Positions 1-9,059 of a stretch of 64,000 nucleotides of DNA are shown here, piece by piece. The DNA comes from Pseudomonadales bacterium. Its GTDB lineage: Bacteria > Pseudomonadota > Gammaproteobacteria > Pseudomonadales > Pseudohongiellaceae. Position 1 is the first letter of the stretch. Every line of letters starts with the position of its first letter. The stretch spans positions 57,634 through 121,633 of the forward strand of contig JALQUB010000064.1 in assembly GCA_023268635.1 (NCBI GenBank), in the 5' to 3' direction. A program made the position numbers and the translations under genes. Below the pieces are notes generated by a model that worked only from the letters and a program-made list of their open reading frames with translations, did no database searches and had not been told where the DNA came from.

Positions 1-1
1 G

Positions 2-1132
2 CACATTGGTACGATACATTCATCGAACCTGTGCACCGAGATTACGCTCAATACAAATAAAGACGAGATTGCTGTTTGCAACCTCGGCTCCATCAATCTC
101 GTCAACCATGTCAATGAGAATGGTCTGGACAAGGAGAAACTTAAAAAGACGGTGACCACGGCTGTTCGCATGCTCGACAACGTCATCGATATTAACTACT
201 ACTCTGTGCCGCAGGCTGAAAACTCCAATTTGAAGCACCGCCCCATAGGCATGGGCATCATGGGCTTCCAGGATGCGCTCTACGCTCAACGCATCGCCTA
301 CTCTTCAGAGCAAGCAGTAGAATTTGCAGACGTTTCCATGGAAGTAATCAGCTATTACGCTCTCAGCGCTTCCAGCGACTTAGCAGTAGAGCGTGGCCGC
401 TATCAAACATTTGAGGGCTCACTCTGGGATCAGGGCATCTTGCCTATCGACTCACTGCAGCTACTCCATGAAGCCCGCGGCGTCGACTTCCTCGACATCA
501 ATATGGATCAACGCCTCGATTGGGATAGCCTGCGCAATAAGATTAAGCAGGACGGAATGCGCAATTCAAACGTCCTAGCCATCGCTCCCACAGCGACGAT
601 CGCTAACATTAGCGGCGTTTCGCAATCCATAGAGCCGACTTACCAAAACCTCTATGTGAAATCGAATCTGTCGGGCGAATTTACAGTCGTTAACCCTTTC
701 CTTGTGCGCGACTTGAAACAGGCAGGTCTCTGGGACAGCGTCATGGTAAACGATCTCAAATACTACGAAGGTAGTGTCCAGAAGATAGATCGCATCCCCG
801 ATGAGATAAAACAAATTTATGCTACGGCATTCGAGATCGAGCCTCGCTGGATAGTCGATGCTGCAAGCCGACGCCAGAAATGGATTGACCAAGCGCAATC
901 GCTCAACCTCTATGTCGCCGGTGCTAGCGGTAAGAAGTTGGACATCACTTACAAGATGGCATGGTTACGTGGATTAAAAACGACTTACTATCTCCGCGCA
1001 CTCGCCGCAACAACGACAGAGAAGTCGACTGTCTCAGACATGAGCCTGAATAAGGTGTCTGCCGAACCAACAGCGGCACCGGTTCCGAAGGCTTGCTCAT
1101 TAGATGATCCTGATTGTGAGGCTTGCCAATAG
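2..1132 (+). CDS. nrdA: ribonucleoside-diphosphate reductase alpha subunit, 3' part
   Basis: C-terminal 376 residues of the large subunit of class Ia ribonucleotide reductase, which reduces ribonucleoside diphosphates to deoxy forms in the cytoplasm. The 5' end lies outside the window. The open frame runs in from base 2 and shows the active-site block SNLCTEI followed by [10 protein letters not shown], then [17 protein letters not shown] in the barrel. The tail ends in a cysteine cluster ([12 protein letters not shown]) that would act as the swinging thiol pair re-reducing the active site. nrdB follows 92 bases downstream on the same strand, the usual order. Family assignment is secure; promoter and ATP-cone are not visible here. 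Confidence 0.97.
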   Translation, partial: HIGTIHSSNLCTEITLNTNKDEIAVCNLGSINLVNHVNENGLDKEKLKKTVTTAVRMLDNVIDINYYSVPQAENSNLKHRPIGMGIMGFQDALYAQRIAYSSEQAVEFADVSMEVISYYALSASSDLAVERGRYQTFEGSLWDQGILPIDSLQLLHEARGVDFLDINMDQRLDWDSLRNKIKQDGMRNSNVLAIAPTATIANISGVSQSIEPTYQNLYVKSNLSGEFTVVNPFLVRDLKQAGLWDSVMVNDLKYYEGSVQKIDRIPDEIKQIYATAFEIEPRWIVDAASRRQKWIDQAQSLNLYVAGASGKKLDITYKMAWLRGLKTTYYLRALAATTTEKSTVSDMSLNKVSAEPTAAPVPKACSLDDPDCEACQ

Positions 1133-1224
1133 GAACATGGCAAGCCTGCCAAGATTAGAAACAAAGAAATAATAGAAAGCTAAAAGTGCGACGAGAATTC
1201 GCACAGGAAGAGGAAGTGCAGATT

Positions 1225-2487
1225 ATGTTGTCATGGGACGAATTCGATAAAGAGCCAACAGCCTCCACCGGCGCCCCTGTAGCGGTACCGGAAACGGTCA
1301 CTAGCGCCGCTGCTAGCAAACCAATCGAGCAAGCGGCTCCTACGGCGTCAGTCGAAACCCCTGATGCTAGCGAAGCGATGTCGTCGGACAACGATGCACT
1401 CCGAAGAGCAAAGCAGGCCGTAGAGGCTCTAGATGCAAGCTCTGGCATTGAAGAGCTCGAAGGCACTGCCAACCGCGTGGCCGTAGACGATAAAGCGATG
1501 ATCAATTGTCGTGCAGACCTGAATCAGCTAGTCCCATTCAAATATGATTGGGCGTGGCAGAAGTATCTTGATGGTTGTGCGAATCATTGGATGCCGCAAG
1601 AAGTTAATATGAACGCAGATATCGCTTTGTGGAAAAACCCACAAGGGCTAACCGCGGATGAGAGACTGATCGTTAAACGCAACCTTGGTTTCTTCTCAAC
1701 TGCGGACTCGCTTGTTGCGAACAATCTCGTTCTCGCAATTTATCGCCTCATTACCAACCCAGAATGTCGTCAATACATCCTCAGGCAGGCGTTCGAAGAA
1801 GCGATTCATACGCACGCTTATCAATATTGCATCGAATCACTCTCGATGGATGAGGGTGAAATTTTCAATATGTACCATGAGGTTCCATCGGTTGCTAAGA
1901 AGGCTTCGTGGGGACTGAAATATACACAGGAACTCAGCGACCCGAATTTCACCACGGGAACAATTGAAAAGGATCAGACGCTACTTAAGAATCTCATCGC
2001 ATTCTACTGCTGCCTGGAAGGGATTTTCTTCTACTGTGGCTTCACGCAGATTCTCTCCATGGGTCGTCGCAACAAGATGACCGGAACTTCCGAGCAATTT
2101 CAATACATTCTGCGCGATGAATCCATGCACCTGAACTTCGGTATCGACATGATCAATCAGATCAAGTTCGAAAATCCTCAGATCTGGACCGATGAATTCA
2201 AGCAAACCGCGACGCAAATGATCTTGGAGGCGACTCAACTAGAAATCGAATACGCACGTGACACCATGCCTCGCGGCGTGCTCGGCATGAATGCGTCTAT
2301 GATGGAAGAATATCTCCAATTCATCGCAAATCGACGCCTCATTCAAATTGGTCTCCCAGCGCAATTCGTTGGCGTTGAAAATCCATTCCCATGGATGTCC
2401 GAAATCATGGATCTACGTAAAGAAAAGAACTTCTTTGAAACACGCGTCATCGAGTACCAAACTGGCGGAGCCTTGTCTTGGGACTAG
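1225..2487 (+). CDS. nrdB: ribonucleoside-diphosphate reductase beta subunit
   Basis: Small subunit of class Ia ribonucleotide reductase, carrying the diiron-tyrosyl radical cofactor. ATG 1225 ([10 protein letters not shown]) is chosen over an in-frame GTG at 1186 because AGGAAG lies about 8 bases upstream and the N-terminus matches Pseudomonas NrdB. With this start the protein has 420 residues. Visible ligands are D161 (STADSL), E192 and H195 with radical Y199 (EEAIHTHAY), E265 ([10 protein letters not shown]), and E299 and H302 (DESMHLNF). Residues 11-90 form an Ala/Glu/Pro-rich extension absent from E. coli NrdB but typical of Pseudomonas-type proteins. The C-terminus GGALSWD would be the NrdA-binding tail. 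Confidence 0.97.
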   Translation: MLSWDEFDKEPTASTGAPVAVPETVTSAAASKPIEQAAPTASVETPDASEAMSSDNDALRRAKQAVEALDASSGIEELEGTANRVAVDDKAMINCRADLNQLVPFKYDWAWQKYLDGCANHWMPQEVNMNADIALWKNPQGLTADERLIVKRNLGFFSTADSLVANNLVLAIYRLITNPECRQYILRQAFEEAIHTHAYQYCIESLSMDEGEIFNMYHEVPSVAKKASWGLKYTQELSDPNFTTGTIEKDQTLLKNLIAFYCCLEGIFFYCGFTQILSMGRRNKMTGTSEQFQYILRDESMHLNFGIDMINQIKFENPQIWTDEFKQTATQMILEATQLEIEYARDTMPRGVLGMNASMMEEYLQFIANRRLIQIGLPAQFVGVENPFPWMSEIMDLRKEKNFFETRVIEYQTGGALSWD

Positions 2488-2537
2488 CTTCGAACTAATT
2501 CAAGCCCTCTGCATAACAGCGAATTAAGGGAGATCGC

Positions 2538-2852
2538 GTGAGCGAGAAGAAGAAAGACACAACGGATGTGGCAGGTGATTCGCCAGAGAAAACCCTGCTG
2601 ACCTTAGACCAGTTAAGCCAAACTATTGACGTCATGTCTAGCGTGGTCAATCGCTTGCGTTCACACCTCAGTGAGCAATTAAACGTTGCTCGTTCAGAGC
2701 AACAAACTAAAACGCAACCCGTTGAGCACACCGCAAACACTACTCAGGAAAAAGATTCCGCGCAGGATCAAGGCCCTCGCTTCATCGTAGAAATTCACAG
2801 TGACAAGGAAGCAGAATCACTCCCCCTCGATTCGCCCAAAATCTTACACTGA
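2538..2852 (+). CDS. small acidic hypothetical protein
   Basis: A 104-residue protein I do not recognise. It starts at GTG 2538 with a strong AAGGGAG six bases upstream, which makes translation likely. It has no signal peptide or membrane segment. Residues 20-50 (LLTLDQLSQTIDVMSSVV and onward) look like an amphipathic helix or short coiled coil; the middle is Gln/Thr-rich and probably disordered, and a short hydrophobic strand (FIVEIH) lies near the end. It sits 50 bases after nrdB on the same strand and could be cotranscribed with nrdAB, but nothing in the sequence states a function. Confidence 0.7.
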   Translation: MSEKKKDTTDVAGDSPEKTLLTLDQLSQTIDVMSSVVNRLRSHLSEQLNVARSEQQTKTQPVEHTANTTQEKDSAQDQGPRFIVEIHSDKEAESLPLDSPKILH

Positions 2853-2905
2853 CACTTCTATCGAGCGTAATTCCTGTCGGGTAGCGCCCACGTAAGAGCG
2901 ATTGG

Positions 2906-3544
2906 ATGGCACAGCGAGCAAGCTCAACAATTCTTGATTCCCAGCTACCAGTAGGAGCGCTCGTTCTAGCGGCCGGGTACAGTCGACGCTTTGGCGGTGA
3001 TAAATTACTCGCGCCACTTCCTGGCAAGCAACAGCTCACTGTCTTTAAACAGATGCTCGACCGCCTGAGCCTTGCACTCGATGACATCCTCATCGTCACA
3101 AGACCCGCACTCTACGGCACACTTCTTGAATATGTGGAGTCGACCAAAATCCAACGACCTAGTTGTCAAATTTCGATACTCAGCTTTGATGGCTCATCCG
3201 ATGGTATGGGCGCGAGCTTAGCATTCGCCGCACGGCATGTGCCCAACTGGAGAGCTGCTCTGGTCTGCCTGGCCGACATGCCAAACATACAAACGGACAG
3301 CTACTCTCAAATACTCACTGCCTCGTCACGGGATAAAATTGTGCTTCCTACCTATGAAGGAAAGCGAGGACATCCAGTAGCGTTTGGCGCGGACTTCTTT
3401 GACGAACTCAGAGCACTACATGGTGACCAAGGAGCGCGCGATCTGCTCACCAAACATAGTGGCCAGATAACTACGCTGCAACTGAATGATAGCGGTATAC
3501 TCTTCGATATCGATACACCGACCGACTTACAAAGGCAGTCATGA
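2906..3544 (+). CDS. MobA/MocA-like nucleotidyltransferase
   Basis: A 212-residue NTP-transferase of the MobA-like (NTP_transf_3) family, which includes molybdenum-cofactor cytidylyl- and guanylyltransferases. The signature LAAGYSRRFGGDKLL at residues 23-37 is the nucleotide-binding loop, and CLADMPNI is the metal-binding aspartate region. GKRGHPVAF is the typical C-terminal substrate motif of MocA-like enzymes. The stop overlaps the next start (ATGA at 3541-3544), so the two genes are translationally coupled. Relatives often sit with XdhC proteins and molybdenum hydroxylases; an XdhC-type gene lies 11 kb away but no hydroxylase is present. Substrate nucleotide is undetermined. Confidence 0.85.
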   Translation: MAQRASSTILDSQLPVGALVLAAGYSRRFGGDKLLAPLPGKQQLTVFKQMLDRLSLALDDILIVTRPALYGTLLEYVESTKIQRPSCQISILSFDGSSDGMGASLAFAARHVPNWRAALVCLADMPNIQTDSYSQILTASSRDKIVLPTYEGKRGHPVAFGADFFDELRALHGDQGARDLLTKHSGQITTLQLNDSGILFDIDTPTDLQRQS

Positions 3545-4395
3545 ACCTAATTTACTGCTCCCACATTCGCGCCATCCTTTTTAGCAGCACCCTCAGCCTG
3601 CTCGTTAATTTCACTGCGCACGCGGACGAAGCTAGTGCCCGCGCGTTAATGAGCAACCCCAACAACCCTCTGGTCGCACTTTTTTCGGCAAAAGGGGCAA
3701 TCTACATAGAACTCCACCGCACTCAAGCGCCGAAGAATATTGCACGACTCATTGAGCTCATCGAAGGCAAGCATCGCTTCCCCGACTCCGACATCCAGTC
3801 GCGATATTATGATCAGACTCAATTCTACGAGAGCATCCCTAATAGCCGACTTCGCACGGGTGCAGCTGCATTCAATCGGTTCGGATTAATACCCTCCGCT
3901 CTCGAAGAAGAAATAGATTCCACCTCTCTCGGGTTAGAACAACGACCCCTGCTTAATGATGCAGGAGAAGTAGACTCTCATTTAGCTATCGACTCGCGCG
4001 AGGCCTTCGACGAAACAATCCTCGCACCGCTCTATGCGAGCCTCGGTATTGAAAACGCCAGTCAAGCCGCCGCGAATGCGCCAGCAGTCATGGAGCAATT
4101 GCGGGCGATGTCAGTGGCCGATGCGCTTGAAAATCTAGGCCATCGTTTTACTCAGGGATTAGGGACACCAATGCTGCTCCGCGGCGATGTCGCGTTGAGT
4201 TCTAGTCCAGCCGGAGTTGCCAGCACCGAATTGATAATTCTGTTAGAAGACAGCCCCTGGCTAGACGGCCAGGTCACTGCAATAGGTTCTATAGTAGAAG
4301 GCCTTAATATAGCGGATGCCATCAGCGAGACAGAGGTAGCACCCGACTTGAACATCAATCAAGCTACTGCTATTTACTCATTAAGGGTATTGTAA
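3541..4395 (+). CDS. secreted cyclophilin-like protein, probably inactive as a PPIase
   Basis: A 284-residue protein with an N-terminal signal peptide (hydrophobic stretch to about residue 28, ending FTAHA). The start overlaps the upstream stop as ATGA. Residues 41-55 (NPLVALFSAKGAIYIEL) and the C-terminal PWLDGQVTAIGSIVEGLNIA are clear cyclophilin strands. In ordinary cyclophilins the catalytic stretch reads FHRVIPGFMIQGG; here it is FYESIPNSRLRTG, so the catalytic arginine position is glutamate. About 90 extra residues separate the two halves. I infer a periplasmic cyclophilin-fold protein with a non-catalytic or altered role. Confidence 0.75.
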   Translation: MNLIYCSHIRAILFSSTLSLLVNFTAHADEASARALMSNPNNPLVALFSAKGAIYIELHRTQAPKNIARLIELIEGKHRFPDSDIQSRYYDQTQFYESIPNSRLRTGAAAFNRFGLIPSALEEEIDSTSLGLEQRPLLNDAGEVDSHLAIDSREAFDETILAPLYASLGIENASQAAANAPAVMEQLRAMSVADALENLGHRFTQGLGTPMLLRGDVALSSSPAGVASTELIILLEDSPWLDGQVTAIGSIVEGLNIADAISETEVAPDLNINQATAIYSLRVL

Positions 4396-4437
4396 TTAAC
4401 ATCTTCTTAGCTGCTAATAAGCTAGAAGGAGAGCACG

Positions 4438-4605
4438 ATGTCAAAAAAGAAAAAAGGGAATTCTAAGCAAGGAACCTATGCCCTTAGCATCACGATGGGA
4501 CTTGTCTTAGGCTTTGGCTTGGGCATTATATTCCAGCAAATAGCGATCACTAGCCTCGTAGGTGCTGCAGCGGGATATCTAGTCGCACACAAACTCGTCG
4601 CTTAA
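4438..4605 (+). CDS. 55-residue glycine-rich membrane protein
   Basis: A short open frame of 55 codons with a good ribosome site (AAGGAGAGC, about four bases before ATG 4438). The N-terminus is very basic (MSKKKKGNSKQG), followed by two hydrophobic stretches rich in glycine (GLVLGFGLGIIF and TSLVGAAAGYLVA) that could be a helical hairpin or a glycine-zipper pair in the inner membrane, basic end in the cytoplasm. It ends 12 bases before the convergent dinG stop. No family is recognised. Codon use and the ribosome site favour a real gene. Confidence 0.65.
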   Translation: MSKKKKGNSKQGTYALSITMGLVLGFGLGIIFQQIAITSLVGAAAGYLVAHKLVA

Positions 4606-4616
4606 CAGAGAATCGT

Positions 4617-6728
4617 TTAAGCGAGGAGCTCTAGCCTATACGGCGGCAATGACTCCAATATCGTCTTGCCGTAGCGCTGAATGGCTAAGCGCTCATCGAA
4701 AATAGTGATTTTGCCTTGATCTTTCTCATTCCTGAGTAACCGCCCCGTTGCTTGAACCAATTTGAACGCCGCATCCGGGACAGTCAAAGTCATGAACGGA
4801 TTCAGACCCTGCTGCTCTATCCACTTCGATAGCGTCATTTCTATCGGCTCATTGGGCACTGCAAACGGTATCTTTGCGATTAAAACGTGTGTGCAGTAAT
4901 CGCCGGGAAGATCTACGCCTTCCGCGAAACTCGCCAGACCAAAAATGAGACTTCCCTCACCTTCATCGATTCGCTGACGGTGATAATTCAACAATTGTGA
5001 TTTTTGGTAGTCATCCTGACATAAAACCCTATCTCGCCATTCCAATGGTAATTGCTCCAGCACGTCCAGCATTTGCCGCCGGCTACTAAATAGCATGAGC
5101 GATCCCGCGTTGGGATCTACCAGGTCGGGAATCGCCTCTGCGATATAGTCAGTATGGTCCCGCACATTCGAAGGCAAGCAATTCATCTTCGGCACCGTGA
5201 GTGTCGCCGCTTCCGAGAACTTGAACGGGCTCAAAATGCGCAAATATTGAGTGTTATCCGGGAGCCCAGCACGCATTTTTAACATAGAGAACTCCCCTAA
5301 GGCCGAGAGTGTTGCCGATGTAAGCACTGCACCAGCACACTGCCCCCAGAGTCTTTCTTGCAGCGTGTCTGCTGCAAGCACGGGGCTCGTCGCTACGGTT
5401 ATATCGGGAAATGCATCACTAGGATTGTAAGTCAGCCAACGGGCATTGGGCGCGCTTCCGCTTGGATCACGCTGGGCGTAATTTGACCATAAACTCAAGT
5501 TCGCCTCAGCTCTTTGCTGCGCGGTTCCAACTATGCCGAACCATTGCTCCGCTAGCTGCCGTCGCTCAGGGGCCCCTCCGTCCTCCAAGGACTCTTTTAA
5601 CTCATCAACAATAGACTGTAGTCCTGTTGAGAATCGCGCAAAGAGCGTCGCCATATTCTGCGCGACAGCGATGATCTCCTCAGGAGCAACCCCTAATTCA
5701 AAAGCATACTGGATCCTATCTTCATAACCATCCCCACCGCCTGCCGTCTCGACTAGCTGCTCAAGTAACAGCCACGCAACATCGAGCTCAGTGCGCAGCC
5801 CCACACAAAGCGTGCACATTGACTGCAGTCTTGTCGAATCCAGGAACTCATCGTCCGCCACACCCTTCAGCAGCTTTTCTGCTTTTTCTAGCCAGTTCGA
5901 AGTAGATTTTATCCGCGTCATTGATGCAAAGTGGTTATTACTCTTGAGCGGTAAATGATGTGCTTCGTCGAAGACATAGAGACAGTCCTCTGGCTCTGGA
6001 AGAATGACGCCCCCGCCTAAAGCCAAATCAGCGAGCACTAAGTCGTGATTCGTAACTATGCAATCAGCATTCGTAATAGAATCTCGAGCTTTGTAGAAAC
6101 TGCAGTGCCGAAAATTGCTGCACTTGGCGCCCATGCATTGAGAATTATCGACGGTCAGGGGCCGCCAATTTTCTTCTGTGATTAGACTGGGCCAAGTATC
6201 GCGATCCCCATCCCACTTGCCACTGCTTACCGAGTCCAATAACTGCTCGTAGAGTGCGCGATCTCCGCCATTGCCAGCGCTCACGTCATCGCCATACAAA
6301 TCCATCATAGCCTGCATTGAGTCACTGCCGCTGAGCAGCATATCTAGTTTAGACAAACACAGATAACGCCCCCTTCCCTTTGCAAGAGAGACACTAAAGT
6401 CGAGCTCACTTGCTTCGAGTATTTCTGGGAGATCTTTTTGAATAACCTGCTCTTGAAGGGCTACGGTAGCTGTCGAGATCACCACCTTGAGCCCCAATTC
6501 GCGAGCGATGGGTAGGACGGCGAGCGTGTAGGCGAGTGTTTTCCCGGTACCCGTGCCCGCCTCGACGACGATGATCGGAGCATCACCTTGAGCGATATTG
6601 ATACTCCCCAAACACTTCGCGATTTCCGCGATCATCAACCTTTGTCCATAGCGCGGTGTTAATTCGCGAGCGCTGAGAAGCTGACGGTAGGCGTCCTGGA
6701 TACTCTCTTTGGTGGTCTCGTTAAGCAT
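4617..6728 (-). CDS. dinG: ATP-dependent DNA helicase DinG
   Basis: A 703-residue XPD-like superfamily 2 helicase with an iron-sulphur cluster, close to the usual DinG length (about 715). Walker A is EAGTGTGKT at residues 56-64 and the DEAH box is at 254-257. Four cysteines match the cluster: C124 (RYLCLSK), then C198, C203 and C209 (CMGAKCSNFRHC). Motif VI is visible near the C-terminus as QATGRLLRN. The enzyme unwinds 5'-tailed DNA, R-loops and DNA-RNA hybrids. In E. coli it is LexA-controlled, but I found no CTGT-N8-ACAG box in the 229 bases upstream. It is divergent from the DUF349 gene. Confidence 0.93.
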   Translation of the reverse strand: MLNETTKESIQDAYRQLLSARELTPRYGQRLMIAEIAKCLGSINIAQGDAPIIVVEAGTGTGKTLAYTLAVLPIARELGLKVVISTATVALQEQVIQKDLPEILEASELDFSVSLAKGRGRYLCLSKLDMLLSGSDSMQAMMDLYGDDVSAGNGGDRALYEQLLDSVSSGKWDGDRDTWPSLITEENWRPLTVDNSQCMGAKCSNFRHCSFYKARDSITNADCIVTNHDLVLADLALGGGVILPEPEDCLYVFDEAHHLPLKSNNHFASMTRIKSTSNWLEKAEKLLKGVADDEFLDSTRLQSMCTLCVGLRTELDVAWLLLEQLVETAGGGDGYEDRIQYAFELGVAPEEIIAVAQNMATLFARFSTGLQSIVDELKESLEDGGAPERRQLAEQWFGIVGTAQQRAEANLSLWSNYAQRDPSGSAPNARWLTYNPSDAFPDITVATSPVLAADTLQERLWGQCAGAVLTSATLSALGEFSMLKMRAGLPDNTQYLRILSPFKFSEAATLTVPKMNCLPSNVRDHTDYIAEAIPDLVDPNAGSLMLFSSRRQMLDVLEQLPLEWRDRVLCQDDYQKSQLLNYHRQRIDEGEGSLIFGLASFAEGVDLPGDYCTHVLIAKIPFAVPNEPIEMTLSKWIEQQGLNPFMTLTVPDAAFKLVQATGRLLRNEKDQGKITIFDERLAIQRYGKTILESLPPYRLELLA

Positions 6729-6957
6729 AAAATCAACCGAATTAGCGCAGCGGTCGACAGATCGAGTTAAACTCGAGAGACCGAGACTGAAACCGCTCTT
6801 AGGGGCAATTTGAAGTATAGCACCTCACGCTGAAAACTAAGTGTCTGTTCGGATTAAACATCTGCTAAACTTGCCGCCTAGCGCTTTTAATTCTGCAGAG
6901 GTCATGACAACCAGACTCCGCATAGCGATCTACAGTAAGTAATAAACGGTTTTCCTT

Positions 6958-9045
6958 ATGACGACACAAAGCAACACTGACCCGATAGACAATGAAGTAG
7001 TAGCCACAGCGACGGATGCGTCGACCAGCACTGACATCGAAACATCGGATCAGGAAACAATAGAATCGCCTATCAGATCAGCGGAATCGACTCCTGAGCC
7101 TGAAGAAGTCGTTGAGGCAAAAAAGAAGGAACCCAAGGGAGAGAAAACTCAACCTATTTACGCCGATCCTGTTGCTGAACTCAAAGTGCTCGACCCCATA
7201 ATTTCTGCAATCACATCGAAGCAGACTGTAGATATCAACACGCTGGGTAATCGTTTGGGAGAAATTCGCAAACAATTGCCGGAAGATGCCGAACAAGCAA
7301 AAAATCGAGGCACCGAACTGCACCTGCACATGGTTGAACTACTCGCGCAAAATAAAGCGTATCAGGATTCCATGAGTGGCAAAGCACTCACAGCCATTGA
7401 AGCATTGAAGGAGTCCCTTGAAGCCGGCAACTCCGACGCCAGCTTAGTGGCTTGGGATAAAGTGCAAACTGCACTAGCTCCATTGAGCGGGAAGTTGCGG
7501 AATACCGTACAAAAGCAACTCAATGAGCACAGAATTCGCTATCAAGAGCTGAAAGACTGGAAGCTATTCGCCTCCGCGGAAAAGAAAAAAGAACTCATTA
7601 ACGCGATGCAGCTCTTAGTAGAATCTGACATCCAAGGCGCCGAGCGTGCTAAAGCGATCAGCACTGCACATCAAGAGTGGAAGACACTAGGCCGATCACA
7701 GCAGAATGAATCACTCTGGAAGAAATTCAAGAAGCTGTCCGATGAGGCTTATGCACCATGCAAGGAACATTTTAAGCAGCGCAAAGGCGCTCTCGCTGAA
7801 AACTATCAGAGCAGAGTTGCACTCTGCGATTCCTTAGATGCCGATCTTGCTCGTCTAGGTGAGAGCCCGCAGGAGAGCTCAGAGAGCAAACAGAAAATCT
7901 CGAGCGAAATTACTTCTATTATTTCTACCGCAGAGGCTCGCTGGAAAGAGACCGCGCCTGTTGAGCAATCCAAGATTAAGGAACTGCAAAAACGTTACTA
8001 CGGATTATTAAATTCGCTTCGCAAGATTCGCCGAGAAGCGGGCCAAGAAAACGCTCAACTCAAACAGAAGATAATCGCCGAGGCTGAAGCTCTCGCAGAG
8101 TTAGACGATCATCGAGAGGCCATGCAATCAGCGAAGGCCCTACAAAAGCAATGGAAAGAGATCGGCCCTAGCAATCACAAAGATGACCAGGCCTATTGGA
8201 AAGCATTCCGCGCAGCTTGTGACAAAATCTTCAGCACTGGAGAGGGAGTGGCTAGCGGCAAGAATCGCCCAGCCAAACGTGGTGCCCCAGCTTCTAACCA
8301 AGATGTCAGCAAACTTGTGGCTGAGATAGAGGCTATCTTCAAGAATCTTGAATCTCTACTCTCATTAGATGAAGAGTCATTCCGTCAGGCTCGAGAGAAA
8401 TATCAAGACTTATCGCAAGCGTTTTCCGTAGCGCTAGACCCTCGATTAGGTAATCAACGCAAGAATCTTAGCGATCAATTCAATACACTCAAGCGTCGCT
8501 TGGATACACGCTACAAGGCATTGCCTGATAAGAAACAGCAGCAACGAATCACCACGGTTTCCGCTCTAACTCAGGTACTAGATGCCTATGAGGATGCTCT
8601 TCTAAAAGCCAACTCATCGGAAGAATTCGCCGCCGCTAAAGCCGCATTCAATTTAGACGCTTGGAAAGAAATGGAAAGGCCTGATGATCGGACTTTGCTC
8701 GACATCCTAGAAGGACGTCTGAGCGCATTGAATAATGCAAAGGACGCAAAATCGCTGAATAAATTGAGCAAAGACGCCGAACTCGAAGCACGGAGGCTTT
8801 GCACTGAACTCGAAATCAATGCGAATACAGAGACGCCCTCCGGCGATCAAGCCTTACGCATGCAATTACAACTGGAACAACTCAAAAATGCATTCGGTCA
8901 AGCGAAGCAATCTATGAGCGACATCATCAAACACGCTCGAGATGAGCAGTTACGCTTGCATTGCCTAGGGCCGCTTCCTAAAGAACTAAGGGAGCAATTG
9001 CAGATGAGATTTGAAGCGGCGGCGGCGAAATTAGGACGCAGCTAA
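6958..9045 (+). CDS. DUF349 repeat protein
   Basis: A 695-residue soluble protein built of several helical DUF349 units. The family pattern (WKxxK.L.. ..W..FK...D....) recurs, for example WKKFKKLSDEAYAPCKEHF near residue 255 and KQWKEIGPSNHKDDQAYWKAF near 395. The first 70 residues are Asp/Glu/Thr-rich and disordered. No catalytic motif, signal peptide or membrane helix is present. Family members are widespread in gammaproteobacteria; their molecular role is poorly defined and I do not assign one. The gene is divergent from dinG and convergent with the acyltransferase gene, so probably monocistronic. Confidence 0.88.
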   Translation: MTTQSNTDPIDNEVVATATDASTSTDIETSDQETIESPIRSAESTPEPEEVVEAKKKEPKGEKTQPIYADPVAELKVLDPIISAITSKQTVDINTLGNRLGEIRKQLPEDAEQAKNRGTELHLHMVELLAQNKAYQDSMSGKALTAIEALKESLEAGNSDASLVAWDKVQTALAPLSGKLRNTVQKQLNEHRIRYQELKDWKLFASAEKKKELINAMQLLVESDIQGAERAKAISTAHQEWKTLGRSQQNESLWKKFKKLSDEAYAPCKEHFKQRKGALAENYQSRVALCDSLDADLARLGESPQESSESKQKISSEITSIISTAEARWKETAPVEQSKIKELQKRYYGLLNSLRKIRREAGQENAQLKQKIIAEAEALAELDDHREAMQSAKALQKQWKEIGPSNHKDDQAYWKAFRAACDKIFSTGEGVASGKNRPAKRGAPASNQDVSKLVAEIEAIFKNLESLLSLDEESFRQAREKYQDLSQAFSVALDPRLGNQRKNLSDQFNTLKRRLDTRYKALPDKKQQQRITTVSALTQVLDAYEDALLKANSSEEFAAAKAAFNLDAWKEMERPDDRTLLDILEGRLSALNNAKDAKSLNKLSKDAELEARRLCTELEINANTETPSGDQALRMQLQLEQLKNAFGQAKQSMSDIIKHARDEQLRLHCLGPLPKELREQLQMRFEAAAAKLGRS

Positions 9046-9059
9046 TACGATCACAGCCT

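Noticed and set aside
6729..6957. Possible LexA box upstream of dinG
   Set aside because: A CTGT occurs near 6845 but no ACAG at the required spacing; no convincing SOS box.
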